Shown: in pieces, positions 24,083 to 31,852 of the stretch
How positions within the stretch are numbered: position 1 is the first letter of the stretch
Layout: every line of letters begins with the position of its first letter
Assembly: GCF_014650895.1 (NCBI RefSeq)
Contig: NZ_BMVV01000042.1
Location: 1-33,384 of the forward strand
DNA from: Streptomyces omiyaensis
GTDB taxonomy: Bacteria; Actinomycetota; Actinomycetes; Streptomycetales; Streptomycetaceae
Direction: 5' to 3'
DNA: 33,384 nucleotides
The notes under the pieces: model-generated
Seen by the model: the letters and a program-made list of their open reading frames with translations, nothing else
What the model was told of the DNA's origin: nothing
Database searches by the model: none
Position numbers and translations under genes: made by a program

Positions 24083-25414
24083 GTGACGGACCGCGCTGGC
24101 ACTCCCGCCGAACCGGACCCGGAACCGACGCCGGATCCGGCTCCGGAGCCGGACCGGGAGCCGGGCCCGCGGCCGGAGCCGGACCCCGGTCCGGCTCCGG
24201 GGCCGGACGGGGATCCGGACCGGGAGCCCGCGCCGGCCGGGGAGACCGGGGCCGGGGAACCGGAGACCGGGGCCGGAGGCGGGGCGGCGGGGAAGCCGCG
24301 CCGGCACTGGCTGCGGTGGACCGCCCTCGGCGTCTCCGTCGTGCTGCTCGGCGCGGCCGGGACCGGCTGGTGGTTCTACCGGAAGCTCGACGACAACATC
24401 ACCACCGACACCACCGCGGCGGACGAACTGAGGCGGTACGAGAAGGAGCGTCCGGCGGCCGTGGTGGCGGCGGCGCAGAACATCCTGCTCATCGGCTCGG
24501 ACACCCGCTCCGGCGACGGGAACCGCGAGTACGGCCGGGACAAGGGCACCCAGCGCTCCGACACCGTGATCCTGCTGCACCTGGCGGCCGACGAGTCGAG
24601 CGCCACCGCCGTCTCGATCCCCCGCGACCTGATGGTGACGATCCCGAGCTGCGCCGAGGGCGGCGGCGGGCGGACCCGGGAGCAGTGGGCGCAGTTCAAC
24701 TGGTCCTTCGAATGGGGCGGGACGGCGTGCACGATCCGTACCGTCGAGAAGCTGACCGGGATCCGGATCGACCACCACATGGTGATCGACTTCCGGGGCT
24801 TCAAGAAGATGGTGGACGCGGTGGACGGCGTCGAGGTCTGCCTGAAGGAGCCGGTCGACGACGCCGACGCCAAGCTGAAGCTGCCGGCGGGCCGCCAGAC
24901 CCTGGACGGGGAGCAGGCGCTGGGCTTCGTCCGGGCCCGGAAGTCGCTCGGGAACGGCAGCGACACCGACCGGATGGACCGCCAGCAGATGTTCCTGGGG
25001 GCGCTGGTGAACAAGGTGCAGAGCAACGGGGTGCTCCTGAACCCGACGAAGCTGTACCCCGTGCTGGACGCGGCGACGAAGTCGATCACGACGGACCCGG
25101 GGCTCGACTCGCTGCGGGACCTGTACGACCTCGCGCGGACGATGCGGTCGGTCCCGACGGAGAAGGTGCAGTTCCTGACGGTGCCCCGGCGCCCGTACAC
25201 ATACGACGCCAATAGGGACGAACTGGTGCAGCCCGCCGCGAGCGAGCTCTTCCGTCAACTCCGCGAGGACAGGCCGGTCGTGGTGACGAAGGCGGAACCG
25301 GACGAGGGCGCGGAAGCATCCTCCGACGGGAAGCCGGACGACGCGGAGTCACCCGCGCCGGGCGTCACGCCCACGTTCACCGGGCGGAACGCGGCCGAAG
25401 GGGTGTGTTCCTAG
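24083..25414 (+). CDS. LCP (LytR-CpsA-Psr) family protein 1, without LytR_C domain
   Basis: LCP proteins transfer glycopolymers from a lipid carrier to peptidoglycan outside the membrane. In this 443-residue protein residues 1-70 are a Pro/Glu/Asp-rich cytoplasmic tail with EPDP-type repeats, 78-98 a membrane helix, and about 132-320 the LCP domain: NILLIGSDTRSG (133-144), RSDTVILLH (158-166), SIPRD (178-182), RTVEKLTGIRIDHH (219-232), FVRARKS (282-288) and DRMDRQQMF (296-304). No LytR_C domain follows, only a short tail, TGRNAAEGVCS. Four external cysteines (190, 216, 253, 442) recur in proteins 2 and 3. The GTG start follows GAAGGA. Confidence 0.93.
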   Translation: MTDRAGTPAEPDPEPTPDPAPEPDREPGPRPEPDPGPAPGPDGDPDREPAPAGETGAGEPETGAGGGAAGKPRRHWLRWTALGVSVVLLGAAGTGWWFYRKLDDNITTDTTAADELRRYEKERPAAVVAAAQNILLIGSDTRSGDGNREYGRDKGTQRSDTVILLHLAADESSATAVSIPRDLMVTIPSCAEGGGGRTREQWAQFNWSFEWGGTACTIRTVEKLTGIRIDHHMVIDFRGFKKMVDAVDGVEVCLKEPVDDADAKLKLPAGRQTLDGEQALGFVRARKSLGNGSDTDRMDRQQMFLGALVNKVQSNGVLLNPTKLYPVLDAATKSITTDPGLDSLRDLYDLARTMRSVPTEKVQFLTVPRRPYTYDANRDELVQPAASELFRQLREDRPVVVTKAEPDEGAEASSDGKPDDAESPAPGVTPTFTGRNAAEGVCS

Positions 25415-25662
25415 CGGCCGGAGGGGTCGCTGGGTAAAGCGGGGCCCAAGGGAAGGGTGAAGGGCGATGCGGTTTGGGCAGAGTTGCCCGGTTGTAAGGG
25501 GCGTGGAATTTGTCACTGACGTCGCCCCGCGCTGAACTGGGCGGATAGTGTGACGCGATCCGGTGCACCCGACCGCGTGGTCGCACTCAGCCAAGGATCG
25601 AACGACCGAGTGGCGCCCTCAGGGGGAGGCGCCCCGCGTGGCACCGACGGAGGACAGGAACC

Positions 25663-27420
25663 GTGGACGCGCACAGCCGTGGACGGGCGGACGAGATCGA
25701 CCCCGCCGACCAGTGGGTGCTCAACCCGCAGACCGGCAACTACGAACTGCGACTGGACCACTCCGCTGGGCAGTCGGCGGGCGGTGGACCGCACTCCGCC
25801 GCCACCGGTTCCGGTGACTCCGGTTCCCGTACCCGCTCCGCGGCCCGGCCAACCACCCCGGCCGAAGCCCCCGTCCCCGGCCAGCGGCGGCGCCGCCCGG
25901 CCGAGCGGGACGAGCCGGCCGGGGGCGGACGCGTGCCCCCGCAGAGCCGCCGCAAGCGCAAGCAGGGCGCCAGCCGCAAGAAGAAGGTCCTGCTGTGGAC
26001 CGGCGGCACGATGGCCTTCGTGCTCGTGGGCGGGGCGGTCGGCGTGTACGCCCTCTACAACAAGCTCAACGGCAACCTCGACGTCGTCGAGGTCGTCGGC
26101 AAGAACAAGAGCGCGGGCTTCCGCAAGGGCGAGGCCTTCAACATCGTCCTCATCGGCACCGACAAGCGCACCGGTGCGGGCAACGCGGGCTACGGCGACA
26201 AGAACAGCCCCGGCCACGCGGACACCACGATCCTCTTCCACGTCTCCAAGGACCGGACGAACGCCACCGCGCTCTCCATCCCGCGCGACCTGAAGACGGA
26301 CATCCCGGAGTGCCAGGTCAAGGCCGGCAAGGAGATCAAGACCATCCCCGCCGAGTCCGACGTCCGCTTCAACGTGAGCCTCGGGCAGAACGGCCGCGAC
26401 CCCGGCTGCGTCATGCGCACCGTGGAGGAGCTGACCGGCGTCGAGGTCGACCACTTCATGATGGCCGACTTCAACGCGGTCAAGGAGATGACGACGGCCG
26501 TCGGCGGCGTGAAGGTCTGCGTCGAGAAGGCCGTCGACGACCCCAAGTCGCACCTGAAGCTGCCGGCCGGCGAGTCGACCGTCCAGGGCGAGCAGGCCCT
26601 CGCCTTCGTCCGTACCCGGCACAGCTTCGGCAACGAGTCGGACCTCGACCGCATCAAGGTCCAGCAGCAGTTCCTCAGCTCGATGATCCGTCAGATGAAG
26701 TCCGACGAGACCCTGACGGACCCGGCGAAGCTGTACGACCTCGCCGACGCCGCCACCAGCGCCCTCACCGTCGACGCGGGGATAGGGTCGCTCACCAAGC
26801 TCCAGGACCTCGCCGGCGAGCTGGCCGGGATCGACACCAAGAACATCGCGTTCACGACGCTGCCGGTCATCGACAACCCCGCCGAGAAGATCAAGGCGAC
26901 GGTCGTCCCGCACCCGACCAAGGCACCGCAGCTGTTCGCGATGCTCCAGAGCGACACCTCGCTCACCGAGGTGAAGCAGAAGGAGCAGGCCGCCAAGAGC
27001 GCCCAGGCGAAGGCCCAGGCGGCGCTCCTGGAGGGCGAGCGGGCCGTCCCCACCGAGGTGCGCGTCGACGTCTTCAACGGCAGCGGCATCCAGGGCGCGG
27101 CCCAGTCGACCATCAACTGGCTCCAGAACGAGCAGGGCGTCCTGCGCTCGACCAACAAGAGCAACGCCCCCGAGAAGGCGGCGAGGACGACCCTGGAATA
27201 CGCACCGAACCAGGCCGATCAGGCCCGCGCCCTCGCGGACATGATGGGTCTGCCCGCCACGGCTCTCCAGCAGGGCACCGTGGACGCCGCCGAGCGCGAG
27301 CCCATGACGCTCGTCCTCGGCGCCGACTTCAAGGGCGCGGGGGTGCCCATCACCGGACCGGCAAAGGCGCCGAAGGATCTGGAGAAAGTAGCAGCGGACA
27401 AGCAGGTGTGCGCGAAGTGA
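25663..27420 (+). CDS. LCP family protein 2, with LytR_C domain
   Basis: A 585-residue type II membrane protein that should ligate glycopolymers to peptidoglycan. It has a polar, Arg-rich cytoplasmic region (1-107), a membrane helix (109-131) and an LCP domain (about 158-345) with NIVLIGTDKRTG, HADTTILFH, SIPRD (205-209), FVRTRHSFGNESDLDR (315-330) and VQQQF. After a Lys/Gln/Ala-rich coiled segment (434-458) comes a LytR_C domain (about 463-555; VRVDVFNGSGIQGAA). Cysteines lie at 217, 249, 286 and 583. The GTG at 25663 follows GGAGGA. It is preceded by a 248-base gap with a possible -10 (TAGTGT, 25546-25551) and followed after 52 bases by protein 3, so 2 and 3 likely form an operon. Confidence 0.95.
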   Translation: MDAHSRGRADEIDPADQWVLNPQTGNYELRLDHSAGQSAGGGPHSAATGSGDSGSRTRSAARPTTPAEAPVPGQRRRRPAERDEPAGGGRVPPQSRRKRKQGASRKKKVLLWTGGTMAFVLVGGAVGVYALYNKLNGNLDVVEVVGKNKSAGFRKGEAFNIVLIGTDKRTGAGNAGYGDKNSPGHADTTILFHVSKDRTNATALSIPRDLKTDIPECQVKAGKEIKTIPAESDVRFNVSLGQNGRDPGCVMRTVEELTGVEVDHFMMADFNAVKEMTTAVGGVKVCVEKAVDDPKSHLKLPAGESTVQGEQALAFVRTRHSFGNESDLDRIKVQQQFLSSMIRQMKSDETLTDPAKLYDLADAATSALTVDAGIGSLTKLQDLAGELAGIDTKNIAFTTLPVIDNPAEKIKATVVPHPTKAPQLFAMLQSDTSLTEVKQKEQAAKSAQAKAQAALLEGERAVPTEVRVDVFNGSGIQGAAQSTINWLQNEQGVLRSTNKSNAPEKAARTTLEYAPNQADQARALADMMGLPATALQQGTVDAAEREPMTLVLGADFKGAGVPITGPAKAPKDLEKVAADKQVCAK

Positions 27421-27472
27421 CCCGGAGACACCGGAGTCCGGCGCCCGCCTGACCGAAGACAGGGGACCTGGG

Positions 27473-29236
27473 GTGGGACAGAAAAGCGTGCGACGGGAGG
27501 GGACGCGACCGAGCGTTCCGCACGCCCGAGAACGGGGCTGGGACGACGAGCTGCACGGAGCGGGCGAGGCCACCGGAGCCGGTGGCGCGTCCGACGCGGG
27601 CGGGGGGCCCGACGCGGCCGCCGCGCCGGCGGGCCGTGCCGCGCGTCGTCGCGGGGCGTCGGACACCGACGACCCCGGCACGGCCGCGAGCACGGCGGGC
27701 GGGCGCGCAGCGGCGCGCAAGCAGGCCAAGAAGGCCGGCAAGCGCAAGGTGTTGCGCTGGTCGGCCATAGGCGTGTCGCTGCTGGTGCTCGGCACGGCGG
27801 GCGCCGGTTACGCGTACTACGAGCACCTGAACAGCAACATCCGCAGCGGCGGCCGCGCGGGCGGCGACAGCGGCGTGAAGAAGGCGACGCCCAACGCCCT
27901 GGGCGACACGCCGCTGAACATCCTGCTGATCGGCTCGGACAGCCGGGCCTCCGACGCCAACATCGCGCTGGGCGGCAGCCGCAAGGACAGGGACCGTCCG
28001 GCGCTCGCCGACGTCCAGATGCTGCTGCACGTCTCCGCCGACCGGCAGAACGCCTCGCTGATCTCGATACCCCGCGACACCGTGGTGAAGATCCCCGACT
28101 GCAAGGGCGAGGACGGCAAGGACTACCCGGGCACCAGCGACCGGCCCATCAACGAGACGCTCGCCCGCGGCGGGCCCGGGTGCACGCTCACCACCTGGGA
28201 GACCCTCACCGGCGTCTACGTCGACCACTGGATGATGGTCGACTTCGCGGGCGTGGTGGCGATGGCCGACGAGGTCGGCGGCGTCCCCGTCTGCGTCAAG
28301 ACCGGTGTGCACGACAAGTCGACCGCCCGGGTCAAGGGCGGGTCCGGGCTGAAGCTGCCGGTGGGCACCCACGAGGTCAAGGGCGAGCAGGCCCTCCAGT
28401 GGCTGCGCACCCGGCACGCCTTCGGCAGCGACCAGAACCGGGCCAAGGCCCAGCACATGTACCTCAACGGCATGCTGAAGAAGCTCCAGTCGCAGAACGC
28501 CTGGACCGACACCGGCCGGCTGATGGGGCTCGCGGAGACCGGCACCAAGGCGCTCCAGGTCTCCGACGGCCTCGACACGGTCGCCAAGCTCTTCGACCTC
28601 GGCATGCAGCTCAAGAACGTGAAGGTCGACCGGCTGTCCACGGTCACCATCCCGACGGACCCCTACCCGCAGAACCCGGACGCGTGGCTGAAGCCGAGGG
28701 GCAAGGACGCCGAGAAGATCTGGGGCATGCTCCGGGAGGACGTCGCCCTCGACAAGAACGGCGACAAGGCCCCCGCGAAGCCCAAGCCGGCGGACGCCAA
28801 GCCGAAGCCGACGGCCGCCGCGCCCGCCTCGCTCGGCGTCACCGTCGTCAACGGCACCCAGACGGACGACGAGCCGGCCGTCGAGGGCCGCGCCAAGGAG
28901 ATCGCCGGCGCGCTGACCGGGAAGGGCTTCACCCAGGCCGGGACCTCCAAGGAGCCCAAGCCCAGCAAGGGCACGGTCGTGGCCTACCCGAAGGCCTCCG
29001 GCGACCAGGGCCGGGCGGACGCCGAGTCCGTGGCGACCGCGCTCGGGCTGCCGCTCTCCACCGTCCGCGCGGACGGCGGCATCCAGGGCATCACCCTGGT
29101 CGTGGGCGCGGACTGGCGCGAGGGCACCACCTACGAGACGCAGCAGGACAAGGCGGGCGACCTGCCCGAGGGCGCCGGGGACAAGGTGGACTGCATGGAC
29201 GTCTACTCGGTCTACAAGTGGGACGGGAAGAGCTGA
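27473..29236 (+). CDS. LCP family protein 3, with LytR_C domain
   Basis: A 587-residue type II membrane protein, the second gene of the probable 2-3 operon. Residues 1-92 form an Ala/Gly-rich then Lys/Arg-rich cytoplasmic region, followed by a membrane helix (95-115) and an LCP domain (about 147-340) with NILLIGSDSRAS, LADVQMLLH, SIPRD (198-202) and WLRTRHAFGSDQNR (310-323). The usual RQQ segment reads KAQHMYL, so the pocket differs slightly from its neighbours. A Lys/Pro/Ala linker (433-452) leads to a LytR_C domain (454-548; LGVTVVNGTQTDD). Cysteines 210, 237, 274 and 574 match the pattern of proteins 1 and 2. The GTG at 27473 follows AGGGGA. Confidence 0.94.
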   Translation: MGQKSVRREGTRPSVPHARERGWDDELHGAGEATGAGGASDAGGGPDAAAAPAGRAARRRGASDTDDPGTAASTAGGRAAARKQAKKAGKRKVLRWSAIGVSLLVLGTAGAGYAYYEHLNSNIRSGGRAGGDSGVKKATPNALGDTPLNILLIGSDSRASDANIALGGSRKDRDRPALADVQMLLHVSADRQNASLISIPRDTVVKIPDCKGEDGKDYPGTSDRPINETLARGGPGCTLTTWETLTGVYVDHWMMVDFAGVVAMADEVGGVPVCVKTGVHDKSTARVKGGSGLKLPVGTHEVKGEQALQWLRTRHAFGSDQNRAKAQHMYLNGMLKKLQSQNAWTDTGRLMGLAETGTKALQVSDGLDTVAKLFDLGMQLKNVKVDRLSTVTIPTDPYPQNPDAWLKPRGKDAEKIWGMLREDVALDKNGDKAPAKPKPADAKPKPTAAAPASLGVTVVNGTQTDDEPAVEGRAKEIAGALTGKGFTQAGTSKEPKPSKGTVVAYPKASGDQGRADAESVATALGLPLSTVRADGGIQGITLVVGADWREGTTYETQQDKAGDLPEGAGDKVDCMDVYSVYKWDGKS

Positions 29237-29257
29237 CCGGCTCCCCCGCGTGAACGC

Positions 29258-29298
29258 CGGACGGCCGGGCCCCTCGTGACGGGGGACCCGGCCGTCCG
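29258..29298 (+). terminator. Terminator after LCP gene 3
   Basis: Inverted repeat CGGACGGCCGGG (29258-29269) and CCCGGCCGTCCG (29287-29298), a perfect 12-bp stem with extra C/G pairing in the loop, 21 bases past the stop codon. Confidence 0.85.
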
Positions 29299-29341
29299 CG
29301 TGCCCGGGAGGGGGAGAGCGGGGCCGGGCCCTCCCGGTCCG

Positions 29342-29441
29342 GCCGCCTTCGCCACGGGCCGCTTTCGTCACGGACCGCCCTCGTCACGGGCCGCCTTCAC
29401 CACCGGGCCGCCTTCACCACCGGGCCGCCTTCGCCACCGGG
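29342..29441. repeat. Intergenic tandem repeat, about six 16-18 bp units
   Basis: Six consecutive units of the form CGCCTTCACCACCGGGC (variants with CTTTCGTCACGGAC, CCCTCGTCACGGGC, CTTCGCCACCGGGC). Two neighbouring units are identical. It lies between the terminator of LCP gene 3 and the promoter of LCP gene 4. Confidence 0.8.
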
Positions 29442-29607
29442 CGGCGGCATGATCACGGATACGAGGGGCGTGGCGCTCGGCAACGGGACGCGTTACCGCG
29501 AATGGGGGACAGCGACGCGCGCCGCCGGGGCCGGTGACCCTACCGGCTCATCGTATGGGCCTACGGTGCTCACGGTCCCCCTGTCACACCCGCGGAGGTG
29601 TCCGTCC

Positions 29608-31107
29608 GTGCCCACACCGCCCCGCACGCCCCGTCCGCCCCGCACGCCCGGCCCGGCCGGGCGGCCGCCCGCCCCCCGGCGCGGCGGGCCCGCCCCGGTG
29701 CGGCGGCGTCGGCGGCGCCCCCGCTGGGGGGTGCGGATGGCGACCGCGCTCTCCGTGGCGGTGCTGGCGGCCGGCGGGATCGGGCACGCGGTGGTGACCG
29801 GTCTGGACACCGGGATCACGCGGGTGGACCCCTTCAAGGACATGAAGAACCGGCCGCAGGCGGGCACCGGCATGAACGTGCTCGTCGTCGGCACCGACGG
29901 GCGGGACCGGATCACGGCCGAGGAGAAGAAGAAGTACCGGCTGGGCGGGGCGCCCTGCCGGTGCACGGACACCGTGCTGCTCGTGCACATCTCGGAGGAC
30001 CGGGAGCGGGCGAGCGTCGTCTCGCTGCCCCGGGACTCGTACGCCGAACTCCCCGCGCACACCGACCAGAACAGCGGCGAGAGGCACCGGGCGCATCCGG
30101 TGAAGCTGAACGCGGCCTACTCGGAGGGCGGGCCCGCGCTGACCGTGCGGACGGTGGAGGCGATGACCCGGGTCAAGATCGACCACTATCTGGAGGTCGA
30201 CTTCACCAGCTTCATGCGGACCGTGGACGCGGTCGGCGGGGTGCAGATCTGCACGGCGAAGCCGGTCGAGGACTCCTACACGGGGCTGAGGCTGGCGGCC
30301 GGCACGCACGAGCTGGACGGCGGGCAGGCGCTCCAGTACGTGCGCTCCCGGCACATCGACGGCGCCGCGGACATCGGGCGGATGCAGCGGCAGCAGAAGT
30401 TCCTGGCGGCGCTGGTGGACCGGCTGACCAGCGGCGGGGTGCTCTTCAACCCGGTGCGCTTCCGGGAGGTGGCGACGACCCTGCTCGGCTCGGTGCGGGC
30501 CGACGAGGGGTTCGGCACGGACCAGCTGCTGGCGCTGGCCAAGGCGATGCGCGGCTTCACCCCGGCGTCCTCGGAGTTCGTGTCGGTGCCCGTCGGCGAC
30601 GTCGACTTCCCCGTGAAGGGGATCGGTTCGACGGTGAAGTGGGACGCGAGCAGGGCGCAGAAGCTGTTCGCCGCCGTCCGGGAGGACCGGCCGCTGGCGT
30701 CCCGGACGGACCCGGCGCGCAAGAGGCCCCAGGCGACCGTGGTGGAGGTGGCGCCGAAGACGATCCGGGTGCAGGTCTACAACGGGACCCGGATCGACGG
30801 GCTGGGGCGGAAGGTGGACGACGCGCTGCGGGCGACGGGCTTCGACACGACCCGGACGCCGCTGTCGGGGTCGGGGCCGGTGCGGACCCGGACGCTGATC
30901 GAGTACGACCCCCGGTGGGACCGGTCCGCGAAGTCCCTGGCCACGGCGCTGCCGGGGGCCGAGCTGAAGGCGGTGCCGGGGCGCGGCGGGACGCTGCGGG
31001 TGACGGCGGGGTCGGCCTACGCGGGCGTCACGGCGGTGCGGGCGGAGACCGCACCGGCGCGGGGGCCCTTCGAGGCGGTGACCGGGGACCAGGTGGTGTG
31101 CCCGTGA
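29608..31107 (+). CDS. LCP family protein 4, with LytR_C domain
   Basis: A 499-residue type II membrane protein. It has a short cytoplasmic Pro/Arg tail (1-43; VRRRRRRPRW), a membrane helix (about 44-63) and an LCP domain (88-285) with NVLVVGTDGRDR, CTDTVLLVH, SLPRDSY (139-145), KLNAAYSEGG (166-175), YVRSRHIDG and RMQRQQKF (258-265). A LytR_C domain spans about 386-470 (IRVQVYNGTRIDGLG). The AEEKKK insertion after the first motif is shared with LCP protein 5, so these two form a subgroup. The GTG at 29608 is chosen for GGAGGTG seven bases upstream. An upstream in-frame ATG lacks one. Cysteines are at 117, 119, 215 and 498. Confidence 0.93.
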   Translation: MPTPPRTPRPPRTPGPAGRPPAPRRGGPAPVRRRRRRPRWGVRMATALSVAVLAAGGIGHAVVTGLDTGITRVDPFKDMKNRPQAGTGMNVLVVGTDGRDRITAEEKKKYRLGGAPCRCTDTVLLVHISEDRERASVVSLPRDSYAELPAHTDQNSGERHRAHPVKLNAAYSEGGPALTVRTVEAMTRVKIDHYLEVDFTSFMRTVDAVGGVQICTAKPVEDSYTGLRLAAGTHELDGGQALQYVRSRHIDGAADIGRMQRQQKFLAALVDRLTSGGVLFNPVRFREVATTLLGSVRADEGFGTDQLLALAKAMRGFTPASSEFVSVPVGDVDFPVKGIGSTVKWDASRAQKLFAAVREDRPLASRTDPARKRPQATVVEVAPKTIRVQVYNGTRIDGLGRKVDDALRATGFDTTRTPLSGSGPVRTRTLIEYDPRWDRSAKSLATALPGAELKAVPGRGGTLRVTAGSAYAGVTAVRAETAPARGPFEAVTGDQVVCP

Positions 31108-31199
31108 GGGGCCGCGGCCGGCGCGGGGGCCGGACCCCGACGGGGTGAGCGTCGGGCCCGGACGGTGTGGCCCCCGGCCCGGTCGGGGCGAGCCCCGGC

Positions 31200-31733
31200 T
31201 CAGTCCGTGTAGCCCTCGGCGGCCCGGCGCTCGCGCAGCTCCTTGATGGCCTGGCGCCGGGCGAGGCGGTGGGTGCGGCGGATCTGGGCCTCCTGGTAGC
31301 GGCGCTTGTCCCGCTCGGTCTCCGGGAGGACCGGGGGCACCACGCGGGGCTTGCCGTCGGCGTCGACCGCGGTGAAGACGAGGTACGCGGAGCCGACCTG
31401 GGTGGCCGGGGTGGTGTCGTTCCAGCGCTCGGCCACGACCCGGACGCCGACCTCCATGGAGGAGCGGCCGGTCCAGTTCACCTGGGCCTTCACGTGGAGG
31501 AGGTCGCCGACGCGGACGGGCTCCAGGAAGGCCATCTCGTCCATGGAGGCGGTCACGGCCGGGCCTCCGGAGTGCCGGCCCGCGACGGCGCCCGCCGCGT
31601 CGTCCACCAGCTTCATGATCACACCGCCGTGCACCGTGCCGAGGAGGTTGGTGTCGTGGCTGGTCATGATGTGGCTGAGGGTGGTGCGGGAGGCCGAAGT
31701 GGGCTTGCCCGGGATGTCGCCCTGTTCTGTCAT
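31200..31733 (-). CDS. Acyl-CoA thioesterase, hotdog fold
   Basis: A 177-residue YciA/BFIT-type thioesterase that hydrolyses acyl-CoA to fatty acid and CoA in the cytoplasm. The hotdog signature is clear: TSHDTNLLGTVHGGVIMKLV (24-43) with D44 after it, followed by AFLEPVRVGDLLHVKAQVNW (68-87) and SSMEVGVRVVAE. A Lys/Arg-rich C-terminal helix (141-172) may aid oligomer contacts. The start is ATG 31731-31733. TAAGGT (31746-31741) lies 7 bases upstream, so it may be leaderless, and GGAGG is too close to act well. A GTG three codons upstream is possible. It sits between LCP genes 4 and 5 in the opposite direction. The near acyl-CoA dehydrogenase hints at fatty-acid breakdown. Confidence 0.92.
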   Translation of the reverse strand: MTEQGDIPGKPTSASRTTLSHIMTSHDTNLLGTVHGGVIMKLVDDAAGAVAGRHSGGPAVTASMDEMAFLEPVRVGDLLHVKAQVNWTGRSSMEVGVRVVAERWNDTTPATQVGSAYLVFTAVDADGKPRVVPPVLPETERDKRRYQEAQIRRTHRLARRQAIKELRERRAAEGYTD

Positions 31734-31852
31734 GTCCTCCACCTTATGCCGGGTATCGGCCTTGTCCGCTTTGCATCAGCTTCGCAACAGCGGCGGTCCT
31801 ATTTTCCACCCGGTCTGTCGCCCGGAAAGCGGGGACCGGCACACTGGTCCGC

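Larger units (their letters stand above)
29237..29607. promoter_or_regulatory. Spacer before LCP gene 4
   Basis: A 371-base gap. It holds the terminator of LCP gene 3 (29258-29298), a minisatellite (29342-29441) and the promoter side of LCP gene 4, where TACGGT (29562-29567) is a candidate -10 about 41 bases before the start. An in-frame ATG at 29449 exists but lacks a ribosome-binding site, and the sequence up to 29607 does not look coding. Confidence 0.5.

Noticed and set aside
29342..29441. CRISPR array
   Set aside because: The units are contiguous with no unique spacers, so it is a tandem repeat.
29449..29607. Upstream ATG for LCP protein 4
   Set aside because: No ribosome-binding site, non-coding composition, and a strong GGAGG site precedes the GTG at 29608.
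31108..31199. GC-rich palindromes such as GGGGC-GA-GCCCC as a terminator between LCP-4 and the thioesterase
   Set aside because: Plausible but short and overlapping several alternatives, so not listed as a defined terminator.
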